This document shows, piece by piece, positions 26,431-34,771 of a DNA stretch of 64,000 nt. A model generated the notes under the pieces. That model ran no database searches. It was not told the origin of the DNA and saw only the letters and a program-made list of their open reading frames with translations. The stretch is from Streptomyces sp. SLBN-31 (lineage in GTDB: Bacteria; Actinomycetota; Actinomycetes; Streptomycetales; Streptomycetaceae), in assembly GCF_006715395.1 (NCBI RefSeq), contig NZ_VFNC01000002.1, positions 62,001-126,000 on the forward strand. The letters run 5' to 3'. Both the position numbers and the translations under genes were made by a program. Each line of letters starts with the position of its first letter. The stretch's first letter is position 1.

Positions 26431-27385
26431 GGGCCTGCAGACCGCACTCGCGGCCTTGGGCATGGCGGTTCACCGGTGGAGGGGTGCGCGGGGACTGCCG
26501 CCGCGGGGGCGGGCACGGCGGGCCGCCGCGACGGTCACCGTACTGATCGACACGGTGGGCGACACCGTGGACTGCGTCGGTGAGGACAGGCGACGGGCAC
26601 GGCGCTGGTGCCTGTGGTGGTGCGGCGACGGACGTCGGGGAAGCATTGCGCCTCGCATTCACGAAGCCCGTCGACGAGGACGGCCTCATCAGACTCGGGA
26701 CACACGAGCAGGCGAGGCGCGGGTGAACGGCAAACGGGCTGGCCACGGGCGAGCGCAAGCGGCGAGCGCGCCGCTCTGGTGCCGCAAGTCCCCGAAGACC
26801 AGCGAAGTGCTGCCGCTGCCCTGCCTCATGGTCTGTCCTCCGGTGACTTCGTACGGGCGCTTGAGCAGTTCCTCGGCTCGGCGGCCGGTATATCGCCAGG
26901 GTCACCCGGCTCACTCACAATGGCAGGGAGGTCATGCCCGAAAAGGGGCTCTGGTCTCGTTGTCCGGTCACTCGCGCCGGCCGGCGCGGACGGTGGTGAG
27001 GCGGGTGTCGAAGCCGTCGAGTAGGCCTGAAGGCCGAACGCGAAGGTGTTGTCGGCCGCTCCGGCGTACTTCGTGGCGGCCGTGTTGTCGAGACGTTCAC
27101 GCGGACGCGGGAACTGCATGGTCGTCTCGGTGGCGCGCGTCGTGGCGTCGGCCATCAGTTGCCAAGCCCTTCGTCGGCCCGCACGCACATGCACCGTCGT
27201 CGACGCCCCGGCCGCCTCGAGCTCCGGCGACCGCGCCACCAGCACCGGCCTGGACAGCCTCAACCCCGCCGTGACCTCATTCCAGGCGCCGGCTCCCCCA
27301 CCCCCACCCTCGCGCCGGCGTCCGGGGCAGAGGGGCGACGGTGGTGTGGCGGGAGATGTCCGTCAGTCGGCCTGCCATACGGCTT
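26431..27385. other. Decayed region with an IS256-type transposase scrap
   Basis: On the plus strand about 26770-26960, pieces in three frames match an IS256/Mutator transposase N-terminal region (CRKSPKTSEVLPL, then LPHGLSSGDFVRALEQFLGSAAGIS, then RVTRLTHNG). Both flanks are missing. On the minus strand, 26950-27160 encodes MQFPRPRERLDNTAATKYAGAADNTFAFGLQAYSTA, protein-like but unassigned. Nothing else is convincing. Confidence 0.4.
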
Positions 27386-27946
27386 TCAGGGCCGTGCGGT
27401 GGTGCCCACGCTCGAGTTCAGGAGGTCACGGCCGTGCTGCCACGTGCCCAGGCCGCTGGCGGAGTTGATGTGTCCGCACGCGCCCGCCAGATGCCATCGT
27501 GCTCCCCAGATCGCCGCGAACCCGGCGGCTGCCTCGGGGGTGCAGTACGGGTCATTGGTGCTGCCCACCACCAGGGCCGGGCACGGCAGCGGTCGTACCG
27601 ACGCCTCGGTGAACGTCGCGGCCGCATGGCGTGGAAACGCCGGCCCGTGCGGGTCGGGCGGTGCGACCAGGAACGCGCCGGCTGTCGAGCTCGAGGGGTT
27701 CTTGCTCAGCCAGGTGGAGGCGGCCCAGCAGCCCAGGCTGTGGGCCACCAGCACCACGTGGCGGTCCTGCTGGGCAGCGTCGTCGTACGCCTCCTGGACA
27801 GCGTCGACCCAGTCATTCAGATCAGGCTCGGACCACGACGCAGGGGAGATCCTCACCGCTGAGGTGCCCCACTGCCGTTCCCACAAGGTCTGCCAGTGCT
27901 GTCCGTCCGAGCCGTCGATACCCGGGATGATGACGTACGCGACCAC
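27386..27946 (-). CDS. RBBP9/YdeN-type alpha/beta hydrolase
   Basis: This is a small serine hydrolase of about 186 residues. I take GTG 27946 (VVAYVIIPGIDGSDGQHWQTLW) because GGTGGTGGG lies just upstream and the family starts here; the frame is open to 28039. It has the conserved G-x-x-G-S-x-x-x-H-W N-terminus, the nucleophile in VLVAHSLGCWAAS, Asp in GSTNDPYC and His in GACGHINS, so the triad is complete. It is cytoplasmic. RBBP9/YdeN proteins hydrolyse small esters or aminoacyl substrates; the native substrate is unknown. It is divergent from an Lrp-type regulator that probably controls it. Confidence 0.85.
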   Translation of the reverse strand: MVAYVIIPGIDGSDGQHWQTLWERQWGTSAVRISPASWSEPDLNDWVDAVQEAYDDAAQQDRHVVLVAHSLGCWAASTWLSKNPSSSTAGAFLVAPPDPHGPAFPRHAAATFTEASVRPLPCPALVVGSTNDPYCTPEAAAGFAAIWGARWHLAGACGHINSASGLGTWQHGRDLLNSSVGTTARP

Positions 27947-28003
27947 TGCCCACCACCGATTCACTCGTCGACCCCTGAGATCCTGGGGCCCCCTGACGTA
28001 GAT

Positions 28004-28021
28004 TCTGTTGGATCCATCAGA
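28004..28021. promoter_or_regulatory. Near-perfect palindrome, candidate Lrp operator
   Basis: TCTGTTGGATCCATCAGA reads the same on both strands at 16 of 18 positions. It lies between the divergent hydrolase and Lrp-type genes, 34 bases before the regulator's ATG. The position fits autoregulation plus control of the hydrolase. Confidence 0.45.
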
Positions 28022-28054
28022 GCAGCGGCGCTCAAGCAAGCGATCTCAAAGAAA

Positions 28055-28525
28055 ATGGTGCGGACAAAGATGGAATCACTCGACCGGATAGACCGAGACA
28101 TCCTCGCCCTGCTCCAGACCGACGGGCGGCTGACCGGCGCGGAGCTAGGGCGCCTCGTCGGACTCTCCCAGCCCGCGGCCAGCGCGCGCATCCAACGGCT
28201 TGAGAAGAAGGGCGTCATCACCGGCTACCGAGCCGTGGTCGAGCCGGCAGCCCTCGGTCTGAACATTCACGCGGTCATCCGGCTACGCACCACACACGCC
28301 CAGCTCTCACGCGCCCTGGAGTTCGCCTCCCGGACCTCCGAGATTGCCTCCACGCTCAGAGTCACCGGGGAAGACTGCCTCATCTTCGACGTCTACTGCC
28401 CGCAGGCGGGACGACTCGAAGAAGTTGTCGACGCACTTGCTCGTTACGGCCCGGTCACTACGTCCCTGGTGCTTCGCACCTACCCTCAAAAGCCCCTGAT
28501 CCACGCCGCGTCAGCGCCGTCATGA
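28055..28525 (+). CDS. Lrp/AsnC family transcriptional regulator
   Basis: The protein has 156 residues from the ATG at 28055 (an ATG at 28070 is a second candidate). An N-terminal HTH (LDRIDRDILALLQTDGRLTGAELGRLVGLSQPAASARIQRLEKKGVITGYRAVV) is followed by the RAM ligand-binding domain (ALGLNIHAVIRLRT…, RVTGEDCLIFDVYCP). Lrp-type proteins form octamers and sense amino acids. It is divergent from the alpha/beta hydrolase, with a palindrome between them. Its 3' end overlaps the convergent LysR gene by 6 bases. Confidence 0.9.
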   Translation: MVRTKMESLDRIDRDILALLQTDGRLTGAELGRLVGLSQPAASARIQRLEKKGVITGYRAVVEPAALGLNIHAVIRLRTTHAQLSRALEFASRTSEIASTLRVTGEDCLIFDVYCPQAGRLEEVVDALARYGPVTTSLVLRTYPQKPLIHAASAPS

Positions 28526-29443
28526 CCCCCGACAAGTAGCTTCCGTCGGCGGATCCGGGCTGATGGTCGCCAAGAGCTGTGCGACCAGAGGATTGGAGTC
28601 GTTCTCGCGCCAGGCGACGGCCACTCGCGTGCGGGCGGTGCCGGGCTCGATCCTGCGGAAGGCGACGCCTCTGAGGCGGATGCGTCGGATGCTCGCCGGG
28701 GCCAGGGAGACGCCCAGACCGGTTTCCACCAGGGCACACACCGTTTGCCACTCCACCGCATGCTGAACCACCTGCGGCGCGAACCCTGCCGCGGCGCACA
28801 GGCCGATGATCCGATCGTGCAGGAGGGGACCTGCCGTGCGAGGCAGCAGCACGAAGGGCGAGTCCGCCAACTCTGCCAGCGGTACGGCCCGTAGGGCGGC
28901 AAGCGGATGGCTGGGCGGCAGCACGGCCACGAAAGGCTCGGTGAGTACTGTCCTGAAGCCGAGTTCCCTCTCGTCGACGGGGGGTTCGCGCAGGAGCCCG
29001 ATGTCAATGGTCCTGTCATGCAGGGCGGCGATCTGGGGAGCGGTGGTCATCTCGTGGATGTCCAGGCGGACGCCGGGGAACCGGTGACGGAAGGTGCGCA
29101 GCAGGCCGGGCAGGATGGTCAGCGCGAGGGAGGCGGCGAAGCCGATCCGCAGACAGCCGGCCTGGCCGCTGCCGACGGCCCGGGCCGCGGCCAGGCCGTC
29201 CGCGAGATCCGTGAGGGCACGCCGGGCGGCGGGCAGCAGTTCGCTGCCTGCCGGAGTCAGGGTGACGCGCCCCGGGGCGCGGGTGAACAGCGCATGGCCG
29301 ACCTTGTCCTCCAGGCGGCGTATCTGCTGACTCAACGGCGGCTGAGCGATGCCCAGGCGGGCGGCCGCGTGGCCGAAGTGCAGCTCTTCCGCGAGTACGA
29401 CGAAGGCGTGCAGCTGGGGCAGGGGGAGTTCGGGGCGCTCCAT
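28520..29443 (-). CDS. LysR family transcriptional regulator
   Basis: This is a 307-residue LysR protein. It starts at the ATG at 29443 (MERPELPLPQLHAFVVLAEELHFGHAAARLGIAQPPLSQQIRRLEDKVGHALFTR, a textbook LysR HTH). The effector domain of about 200 residues is complete (LRIGFAASLALTILPGLLRTF … VVQHAVEWQTVCALVETGLGVSLAP). It is divergent from the RidA gene with 72 bases between the starts. LysR proteins usually control the divergent neighbour, so RidA is the expected target. Confidence 0.9.
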   Translation of the reverse strand: MERPELPLPQLHAFVVLAEELHFGHAAARLGIAQPPLSQQIRRLEDKVGHALFTRAPGRVTLTPAGSELLPAARRALTDLADGLAAARAVGSGQAGCLRIGFAASLALTILPGLLRTFRHRFPGVRLDIHEMTTAPQIAALHDRTIDIGLLREPPVDERELGFRTVLTEPFVAVLPPSHPLAALRAVPLAELADSPFVLLPRTAGPLLHDRIIGLCAAAGFAPQVVQHAVEWQTVCALVETGLGVSLAPASIRRIRLRGVAFRRIEPGTARTRVAVAWRENDSNPLVAQLLATISPDPPTEATCRGS

Positions 29444-29515
29444 ACGTCCAGAGATATCAGACGATGCATGTAGCCGTATTAGACGTATCAGTGCTGGCCA
29501 CTTAGCGTTCAACGC
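29444..29515. promoter_or_regulatory. Divergent LysR/RidA promoter region
   Basis: The 72-base gap is markedly A/T-richer than its surroundings and carries repeats of the type TATCAGACG, TATTAGACG and CGTATCAG at about 29455-29492. These could be LysR half-sites (T-N11-A spacing). The assignment rests on position and repetition only. Confidence 0.4.
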
Positions 29516-29905
29516 ATGACACAGCGACGCGCGATCCTCAGCGGCTCGACCTTCGAGGACCAGATCGGCTATGCCCGCGCCGTGGTCGACGGCGACTGGG
29601 TGCATGTCTCCGGGACGACCGGGTTCAACTACGCCACCATGACGATCTCCGACGATGTGGTGGAGCAGGCAGAGCAGTGCCTGCGGAACATCGAGGCCGC
29701 CCTGACCGAAGCGGACTGCACCTTCGCCGATGTGGTGCGCGTGCGCTACCTGTTGCCCGACCGCGAGGACTTCGAGCCCTGCTGGCCGGTCCTGCGCCAC
29801 TGCTTCGGCGATGTCCGGCCGACCGCCACGATGCTGGTGTGCGGTCTGGCCGACCCACGGATGAAGATCGAGATCGAGGTGTACGCACGGCGGCCCACCG
29901 TTTAG
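29516..29905 (+). CDS. RidA family protein (enamine/imine deaminase type)
   Basis: This 129-residue YjgF/YER057c/UK114 protein starts at the ATG at 29516. It has the characteristic strands VDGDWVHVSGTTGFNY and EQAEQCLRNIEAALTEADCTFADVVRVRYLLPDREDFEP, and ends with RPTATMLVCGLADPRMKIEIEVYARR, including the Arg (RPTAT) and Glu (IEIEVYA) that bind the carboxylate and water in active RidA. It probably hydrolyses reactive enamine/imine intermediates formed by PLP enzymes, or a related substrate. It is divergent from a LysR regulator. Confidence 0.9.
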   Translation: MTQRRAILSGSTFEDQIGYARAVVDGDWVHVSGTTGFNYATMTISDDVVEQAEQCLRNIEAALTEADCTFADVVRVRYLLPDREDFEPCWPVLRHCFGDVRPTATMLVCGLADPRMKIEIEVYARRPTV

Positions 29906-30179
29906 CCGTGCACAATCCGGCCGGCCGGGTGGGGCGGCGTGCAGGACTCCATGGTCCTGGATGTGTTGCCCTGAGACACCAGCCCCGTCATCGACAAGCG
30001 GATGGCGTCCCAGGGCGTGTCCCTCACGCCTGGACGGCCCGGCGAGTGGTGTGCTCAGATCCCCTCTCGGCCGGCCCACCTGGGCGCGCTGGGTAAGGGA
30101 ACCGGCTCGCGCGCTGCTCGGCGAGGACACATGCCATGCGAACCAGCGATAGCGGCCCCCTGCCCCGTCCAGTTGAGGA

Positions 30180-30986
30180 CTACGCGAATCTGATGCCCGC
30201 GAGCTGGTGGGACTGGGCGACGAGCTCTCCGGCGCTGTCGCGGATGGTGCAGGTCTCGTCCACGCGGCCATGCGCTATGGCGTTGGCCCGCAGCGTGATG
30301 TGCACGGGGCCGGGCGCGGGGATCGCGCGGACGTAGGTCGACAGGGAGAGCGTCGGTACCCAGCCGGTGAGCTGGATGTCGAACGTCGCGGGCGGGAGCA
30401 CGTCGGCGGCGAGCAGCAGCGCGAGCGGGTCGAACGACGGCGTGACCGGGAGGTTGAGCCAGCCGCGGATCTCGCCGAGTCCGCTGGGTTCACCGGCGGC
30501 GAATCCCAGCGACTCGGGTTCGACGCGGACCTCGATCTGATCGAGCAGATCGACGGGGAAGATGTCCTTGGGCGGCTGGAAGCGCGCACATTCGGCGTAC
30601 GGATGTCTGGGCGGCGGGCGGTCACCGGACAGCCACGTCCCGGACGGCGGCTGGGCCGCGAGCGTACCGAGCATGACGAGGGTCTCCACGCACGGCTCGC
30701 CCTCTTGGCTGATCCGGGCGCGGACATGCGTGGTCGTGCGCCCGATGCGGAGCACTTCGGTGGAGACGTTCACCTTGTCGGGACGGGGCGTTCGGATGAA
30801 GCTGCTCGTCGCGCTCAGAAGTTGCCCATGTGGTGCCACGACGCCTGCCGCGCGGCCCGCGACGGCCTGGAGGTAGCCGCCGTTCGGCTTGCCGACGACC
30901 GTCCACAGTGGGTCGAGATCGGCGGTGAACGCCCCGCACCCCGTCTGTGTGATCGCGGTTGCCTCAACGAACGTGCGCGGGCTCAC
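30180..30986 (-). CDS. Hot-dog fold acyl-CoA thioesterase family protein
   Basis: This is a 268-residue TesB-like/DUF4442-type thioesterase. It starts with GTG at 30986, overlapping the MFS stop (GTGA). N-terminal hot-dog: GAFTADLDPLWTVVGKPNGGYLQAVAGRAAG, ATSSFIRTPRPDKVNVSTEVLRIGRTTTHVRARISQEGEPCVETLVML. C-terminal hot-dog: …FDPLALLLAADVLPPATFDIQLTGWVPTLSLSTYVRAIPAPGPVHITLRANAIAHGRVDETCTIRDSAGELVAQS. The double hot-dog layout and the final 'D-x-x-G-x-L-V-A-Q-S-x-Q' are typical of acyl-CoA thioesterase II-like proteins in actinobacteria. It is cytoplasmic. It is co-transcribed with an exporter, so it may modify or detoxify the exported compound. Confidence 0.8.
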   Translation of the reverse strand: MSPRTFVEATAITQTGCGAFTADLDPLWTVVGKPNGGYLQAVAGRAAGVVAPHGQLLSATSSFIRTPRPDKVNVSTEVLRIGRTTTHVRARISQEGEPCVETLVMLGTLAAQPPSGTWLSGDRPPPRHPYAECARFQPPKDIFPVDLLDQIEVRVEPESLGFAAGEPSGLGEIRGWLNLPVTPSFDPLALLLAADVLPPATFDIQLTGWVPTLSLSTYVRAIPAPGPVHITLRANAIAHGRVDETCTIRDSAGELVAQSHQLAGIRFA

Positions 30987-32389
30987 GACGCCGCCTCGGC
31001 GGCAGTGCGTGCCGGGGCGGCGACCGGCAGCGGCGTCATGAGCGGGGCGCTGAGGGCTGCGGCCGCCGCGACCGCAGCGAGCAGCCACCACGCGTGCTGA
31101 AAGGCGGTGTGTGCCGCGTCGTATGTGGTGGGAGTGCCGAGGACGGCGACCACGAGGCTGACGCCGATGGCCGTGCCGATCTGGCGGCTCATGTTGACGA
31201 TGGCGCTGCCGGTGGCCCCCTGGGAGGGCGGCAGGTCCGCGGTGGCGGCGGACAGGATGTTCGGCAGGGCGAGGCCGACGCCGGCGCCACCGATGAGCCA
31301 GCCGGGCAGAAGCGCGCCGGCGTAGTCCGGGCTCGCGCCGACCTGGGCTGCTACGGCAACGCTGCCCAGGCCGCACAAGAGGCATCCGACGGACACGATG
31401 ACGCCGACGGGGAGCCGGCGAGACAGGCGGGTGGACACGATGGCGAACAGCGGGACCATCAGCGGGCCGGGAGCGACCGCGAGGCCGGTCTTGATGGCCG
31501 AGTAGTGCCAGACCTTCTGCATCCAGAGGATGTTCGTCAGCAGCGCCGCGGCAAAGGGGACGGTGAACAGCAGCGCGGTGACGTTCGACCAGGCGAAAGC
31601 CTTCACCCGTATCAGGGCGGGCGCGATGACGGGGGCGGGGTGACGCTTCGAGGACAGCAGGAATCCGAGCAGGGCGACGGCCGTGGTGGCCCAGGCCGCG
31701 TTCGTACGACCGCTGATCCAGCCCCACGACGGTCCTTCCACGATCGCGAGGGAGAGGGCGCCCACCGAGAGGGCCAGCAGGATTGCGCCGACCAGATCGG
31801 GGTTGCGGGTGATCGAGGTGTCGCGCGAGTCCGGCACCCACAGGATCGCCGCGACCACGGCCGCGACGCCGACGGGGATGTTGACGAGGAACACCCACTG
31901 CCAAGAGGCCTCCACGAGCATCCCGCCGACGGCCGGGCCGAGGGCGGCGGCCAGTGCACCGACGGCGGCCCAGATGCGCACCCACGCGGCGCGACGCTCC
32001 GGTGGTGCAGAGGCGACCACGAGGCCGAGGCTCGCGGGCGTCAGGATCGCGGCGCCGACGGCCTGGAGCGCCCGGAAGCCGACCAGGGTCCAGATGCTGC
32101 CGGCCGCCGCGCACGCCGCGCTCGCGCCGGTGAACAGGACGAGGCCGATGAGGAAGCCGCGCTTGCGGCCGTACCGGTCGGCGAGGCGGCCGGCGGGCAC
32201 CAGCAAGGCCGCGAAGATGATCGCATACGCGTTCAGGACCCATGAGAGGTCGGTGATGCCGGCTCCGCGGAAGTCTGCCCCGATCGCGTCGAAGGCGACG
32301 TTGACGATGAAGACGTCGAGGCTTGCCATGAACGCGGCGAGCGTGAGCACGAAGAGGGTCAGACCCGATCGCTGACTTGTGTTTGCCAT
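30983..32389 (-). CDS. MFS drug exporter, DHA2 (EmrB/QacA) family
   Basis: This is a 468-residue transporter. It starts at the ATG at 32389 (MANTSQRSGLTLFVLTLAAFMASLDVFIVNVAFDAIG). The motif LDVFIVNVA in helix 1 and the loop G-R-L-A-D-R-Y-G-R-K-R are DHA2 signatures; I count 13-14 hydrophobic segments, consistent with the 14-helix family. It works as an H+-driven exporter in the cytoplasmic membrane. It is divergent from an HxlR regulator, and one arm of a perfect inverted repeat covers its start codon. The thioesterase gene follows with a GTGA overlap. Confidence 0.9.
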   Translation of the reverse strand: MANTSQRSGLTLFVLTLAAFMASLDVFIVNVAFDAIGADFRGAGITDLSWVLNAYAIIFAALLVPAGRLADRYGRKRGFLIGLVLFTGASAACAAAGSIWTLVGFRALQAVGAAILTPASLGLVVASAPPERRAAWVRIWAAVGALAAALGPAVGGMLVEASWQWVFLVNIPVGVAAVVAAILWVPDSRDTSITRNPDLVGAILLALSVGALSLAIVEGPSWGWISGRTNAAWATTAVALLGFLLSSKRHPAPVIAPALIRVKAFAWSNVTALLFTVPFAAALLTNILWMQKVWHYSAIKTGLAVAPGPLMVPLFAIVSTRLSRRLPVGVIVSVGCLLCGLGSVAVAAQVGASPDYAGALLPGWLIGGAGVGLALPNILSAATADLPPSQGATGSAIVNMSRQIGTAIGVSLVVAVLGTPTTYDAAHTAFQHAWWLLAAVAAAAALSAPLMTPLPVAAPARTAAEAAS

Positions 32390-32418
32390 AGCCAGCGACC
32401 ATAGAGGGCTGGCTATGG
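32386..32418. promoter_or_regulatory. Inverted-repeat operator between exporter and HxlR gene
   Basis: CCATAGCCAGC (32386-32396) and GCTGGCTATGG (32408-32418) are a perfect 11-bp inverted repeat with an 11-base spacer. The left arm covers the exporter's start codon and the right arm lies 23 bases before the regulator's GTG. This is the expected place for an HxlR-type repressor to block both genes. Confidence 0.75.
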
Positions 32419-32441
32419 GCAATACAAGTTAGGCTGAGGAT

Positions 32442-32939
32442 GTGACTCAGAACTCTGCGACCTTCGAGGACCGGCTGGCCGATCGGTCGACCTGGCGCAT
32501 TGGTGACAACTGCCCGATCGCCAAGGCGCTGGACGTCGTCGGCACGCGCTCGGCCATGCTCATCCTCCGCGAGGCCTTCTACGGCACCACCCGCTTCGAC
32601 GACTTCGCTCAGCGCGTCGAGATCACCGAGGCCGTCGCTTCGGCACGCCTGCGCGAGCTCACCGCTGCAGGCATCCTCATGCGGGTGCCGTACCAGGAGC
32701 CGGGGCAGCGCACCCGGCACGAGTATCAGCTCACCCCGATGGGCCACGACCTCGCGCCTGCGGTGATCGGGCTGTACGACTGGGGAGCCCGGTACCTCTC
32801 TCCCGGGGGACGTGCACCCCTCGTCCTCACTCACCAGGAGTGCGGCGCGCCGGTGCAGTCAGAACTCACCTGCCGGGACGGACACCCCGTGGCCATGCCT
32901 GAAGTGGTCATCCGCGCCGGAGGGAACCACAAGAACTGA
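32442..32939 (+). CDS. HxlR family transcriptional regulator
   Basis: This 165-residue winged-helix protein starts with GTG at 32442 (GAGG upstream). The HxlR signature is clear: NCPIAKALDVVGTRSAMLILREAFYGTTRFDDFAQRVEITEAVASARLRELTAAGILMRVPYQEPGQRTRHEYQLTPMG. The Cys in the N-terminal NCPIAK is the residue that can act as a redox or electrophile switch in this family. An extension after the wing contains three more Cys (HQECGAPVQSELTC). It is divergent from the MFS exporter and very likely represses it through the inverted repeat between them. Confidence 0.9.
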   Translation: MTQNSATFEDRLADRSTWRIGDNCPIAKALDVVGTRSAMLILREAFYGTTRFDDFAQRVEITEAVASARLRELTAAGILMRVPYQEPGQRTRHEYQLTPMGHDLAPAVIGLYDWGARYLSPGGRAPLVLTHQECGAPVQSELTCRDGHPVAMPEVVIRAGGNHKN

Positions 32940-32999
32940 GACCGCGGCGAACCACCGCCCGTGCGTGCTCCTCGAGCGACAGGCTGTCCGCCCCGTCAG

Positions 33000-33216
33000 G
33001 AGTCGCCATGTAGGGGAACACGCTGGACATGCGCTTATGAGCGAAGCGCAGCCACCGCGCCTCGGATCGGTAGCCGAGCAGTTCCTGGGCCACCGCCAGG
33101 CAGAGGAGTTCGGAGTCGCTGAGAAGGGGCGGGCGTCCCATCCATCGCGTTCCTCCGATCTCGTCGTCGATCTTCACATACAGTGCGGTCAAGAGGGTCT
33201 CCAAGTCGGGCGTCAC
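33000..33216 (-). pseudogene. IS982-family transposase, N-terminal fragment
   Basis: From the ATG at 33216 the frame reads MTPDLETLLTALYVKIDDEIGG…GRPPLLSDSELLCLAVAQELLGYRSEARWLRFAHKRMSSVFPYM, the typical N-terminus of IS982-type transposases. It then runs into unrelated sequence and stops at 32908. The DDE catalytic core is missing. This is a dead fragment. Confidence 0.7.
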
Positions 33217-33474
33217 AACCGGATCTTGGAGGCCCTCGTCCGGTCAGCAGGCCGGACACAACCTCGGCCGACCTCGGCCCACGTGAGGTCTTGGCCCGCT
33301 ACCGGAGATCATTCGCAGGGCTCCGGCCTTCAGGCCGGGGGTGAGGCGAATCTTGTGGTTGCGATGCGAAGCGTCGCGGTTTCGTTCCGGCGGAGCCGGA
33401 CCCCGCTTGGCGATGGTGACGGATCATCCCCATTCCCCTGACGACGTGGGATTGACTTGCCTAGTGTGATCGTC

Positions 33475-34710
33475 ATGCAGCTCCGGTACGCCTTCAGGCT
33501 GTACCCCGACGCCGCTCAGCAGGCCGCGCTGGCCAGGGCGTTCGGGTGCGCACGCGTGGTGTTCAACGACGCCGTGCGTGCCCGCGAGGACGCCCGTAAG
33601 GCCGGAAAGCCGTTCCCGACGGCCGGGCAACTGTCCACCCGCTTGATCACACAAGCGAAACGGACTGCGGAACGGGCCTGGCTGGGCGAGGTGTCGGCCG
33701 TCGTCCTCCAGCAGTCTCTGCGGGACGCCGGGCCGCCTACAAGACTTCTTCGCCTGCCTCAAGGGCACCCGGAAGGGGCCACAACTGGGCCCGCCCCGGT
33801 TCAAGTCACGCAAGGACGCCCGGCAGTCGATCCGGTTCACCGCCAACGCCCGCTGGAGCATCACCGACGCCGGCCGTCTGAACCTGCCGAAGATCGGTCC
33901 GGTGAAGGTGAAGGTCCCGCACCCTGCCCGCCACGCCCACCTCCGTCACCGTCATCAAGGACGCGGCCGGACGGTACTTCGCCTCCTTCGTCATCGACAC
34001 CGACCCCGCCGCCGACCAGGCACGCATGCCCGAAACCGACCGCACCATCGGCATCGATCTCGGCCTGACCCTCCCCCAGAGGGGGTACCCCCATCGCGGT
34101 CCTCTCCGACGGCACGAAGATCGACTCCCCCAGGTTTCTGCGGCGCGCGGAGAAGAAGCTGAAGAGGGCCCAGCAGGAGCTGTCCCGCAAGCACAAGGGA
34201 TCCAAGAACCGGGCCAAGGCCCGTCTCAAGGTCGCCCGTGCCCATGCCAAGGTCGCTGACGCGCGCCGTGAGTTCCACCACCAGCTCTCCACCAGGCTGA
34301 TCTGCGAGAACCAAGGGATCGCCGTGGAGGACCTGTCGGTGGCGGGACTGGCCCGCACGAAGCTGGCCAAGTCCGTGCACGACGCCGGATGGTCATCGTT
34401 CATCAGCATGCTGGAGTACAAAGCACAACGCTACGGCCGCGCCCTGGCCAGGATCGGCCGGTTCGAGACCTCCCAGACCTGCTCCACCTGCGGAGTCAAG
34501 GACGGACTCAAACCCTTAAACGTCCGGGAATGGACGTGTACCGCCTGCGGCGCGGTCCACGACCGGGACCACAATGCCGCGCTCAACGTGAAGACGGCCG
34601 CCGGACTGGCGGTGACGGCCTGCGGAGCGCCGGTAAGACCAGGAGCAATCCCGGCACAGCGCAAAGAGACAGGAAGCCACGGATTCCCGACCGGCAACCG
34701 TGCCGCATAG
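33475..34710 (+). pseudogene. tnpB: TnpB RNA-guided nuclease gene with three frameshifts
   Basis: From the ATG at 33475 the N-terminal part reads MQLRYAFRLYPDAAQQAALARAFGCARVVFNDAV. Near 33730 the protein moves to frame 2 (DFFACLKGTRKGPQLGPPRFKSRKDARQSIRFTANARWSI). Near 33918 it moves to frame 3 (TLPATPTSVTVIKDAAGRYFASFVIDTD … TIGIDLGL, with the first RuvC Asp). At 34075-34092 a small C/G-rich insert disrupts it before the frame returns to the first (IAVLSDGTKIDSPRFLRRAEKKL). The rest (IAVEDLSVAGL with the RuvC Glu, the CSTC…CTAC zinc ribbon, HDRDHNAALN with the last Asp) is intact to 34710. Catalytic residues survive but no full-length protein can be made. Confidence 0.8.
34072..34092. repeat. 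C/G-rich palindromic insert inside tnpB
   Basis: CCCCCAGAGGGGGTACCCCC sits where the protein frame breaks between GIDLGLT and IAVLSDG. It contains two overlapping inverted repeats (CCCCC-AGA-GGGGG and GGGGGTACCCCC). From general knowledge, similar short C5/G5 palindromes are dispersed in Streptomyces genomes; I saw no second copy in this window. Confidence 0.45.
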
Positions 34711-34771
34711 CGGCACAACAACCGGTAGAGAAGGCCAGAATCCTCGGGCTTCAGCCCGAGGAGCATGTCAA

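Larger units (their letters stand above)
33321..34771 (+). mobile_element. IS200/IS605-type element (tnpB only), decayed
   Basis: The element is marked by a left-end hairpin (CCGGCCT-TC-AGGCCGG, 33323-33338), a broken tnpB, and a right-end hairpin (CCTCGGGCT-TC-AGCCCGAGG, 34742-34761) followed by TCAA at 34768-34771. TCAA is the right-end cleavage tetranucleotide known for IS608, and the intact element at 58 kb ends the same way. No tnpA is present. It sits inside an NTF2-like gene whose 3' part follows at once. Confidence 0.6.

Noticed and set aside
26950..27263. A minus-strand gene reading MQFPRPRERLDNTAATKYAG
   Set aside because: Protein-like for about 35 residues only, no family recognised, and surrounded by transposase scraps.
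30987..32834. A continuous minus-strand frame fusing the thioesterase to sequence opposite the HxlR gene
   Set aside because: The upstream part is an out-of-frame shadow of the MFS gene; the thioesterase homology starts at GTG 30986 with a GTGA overlap.
32908..33216. A complete small transposase
   Set aside because: Only the N-terminal recognition part is present; the catalytic core is missing, so it is listed as a fragment.
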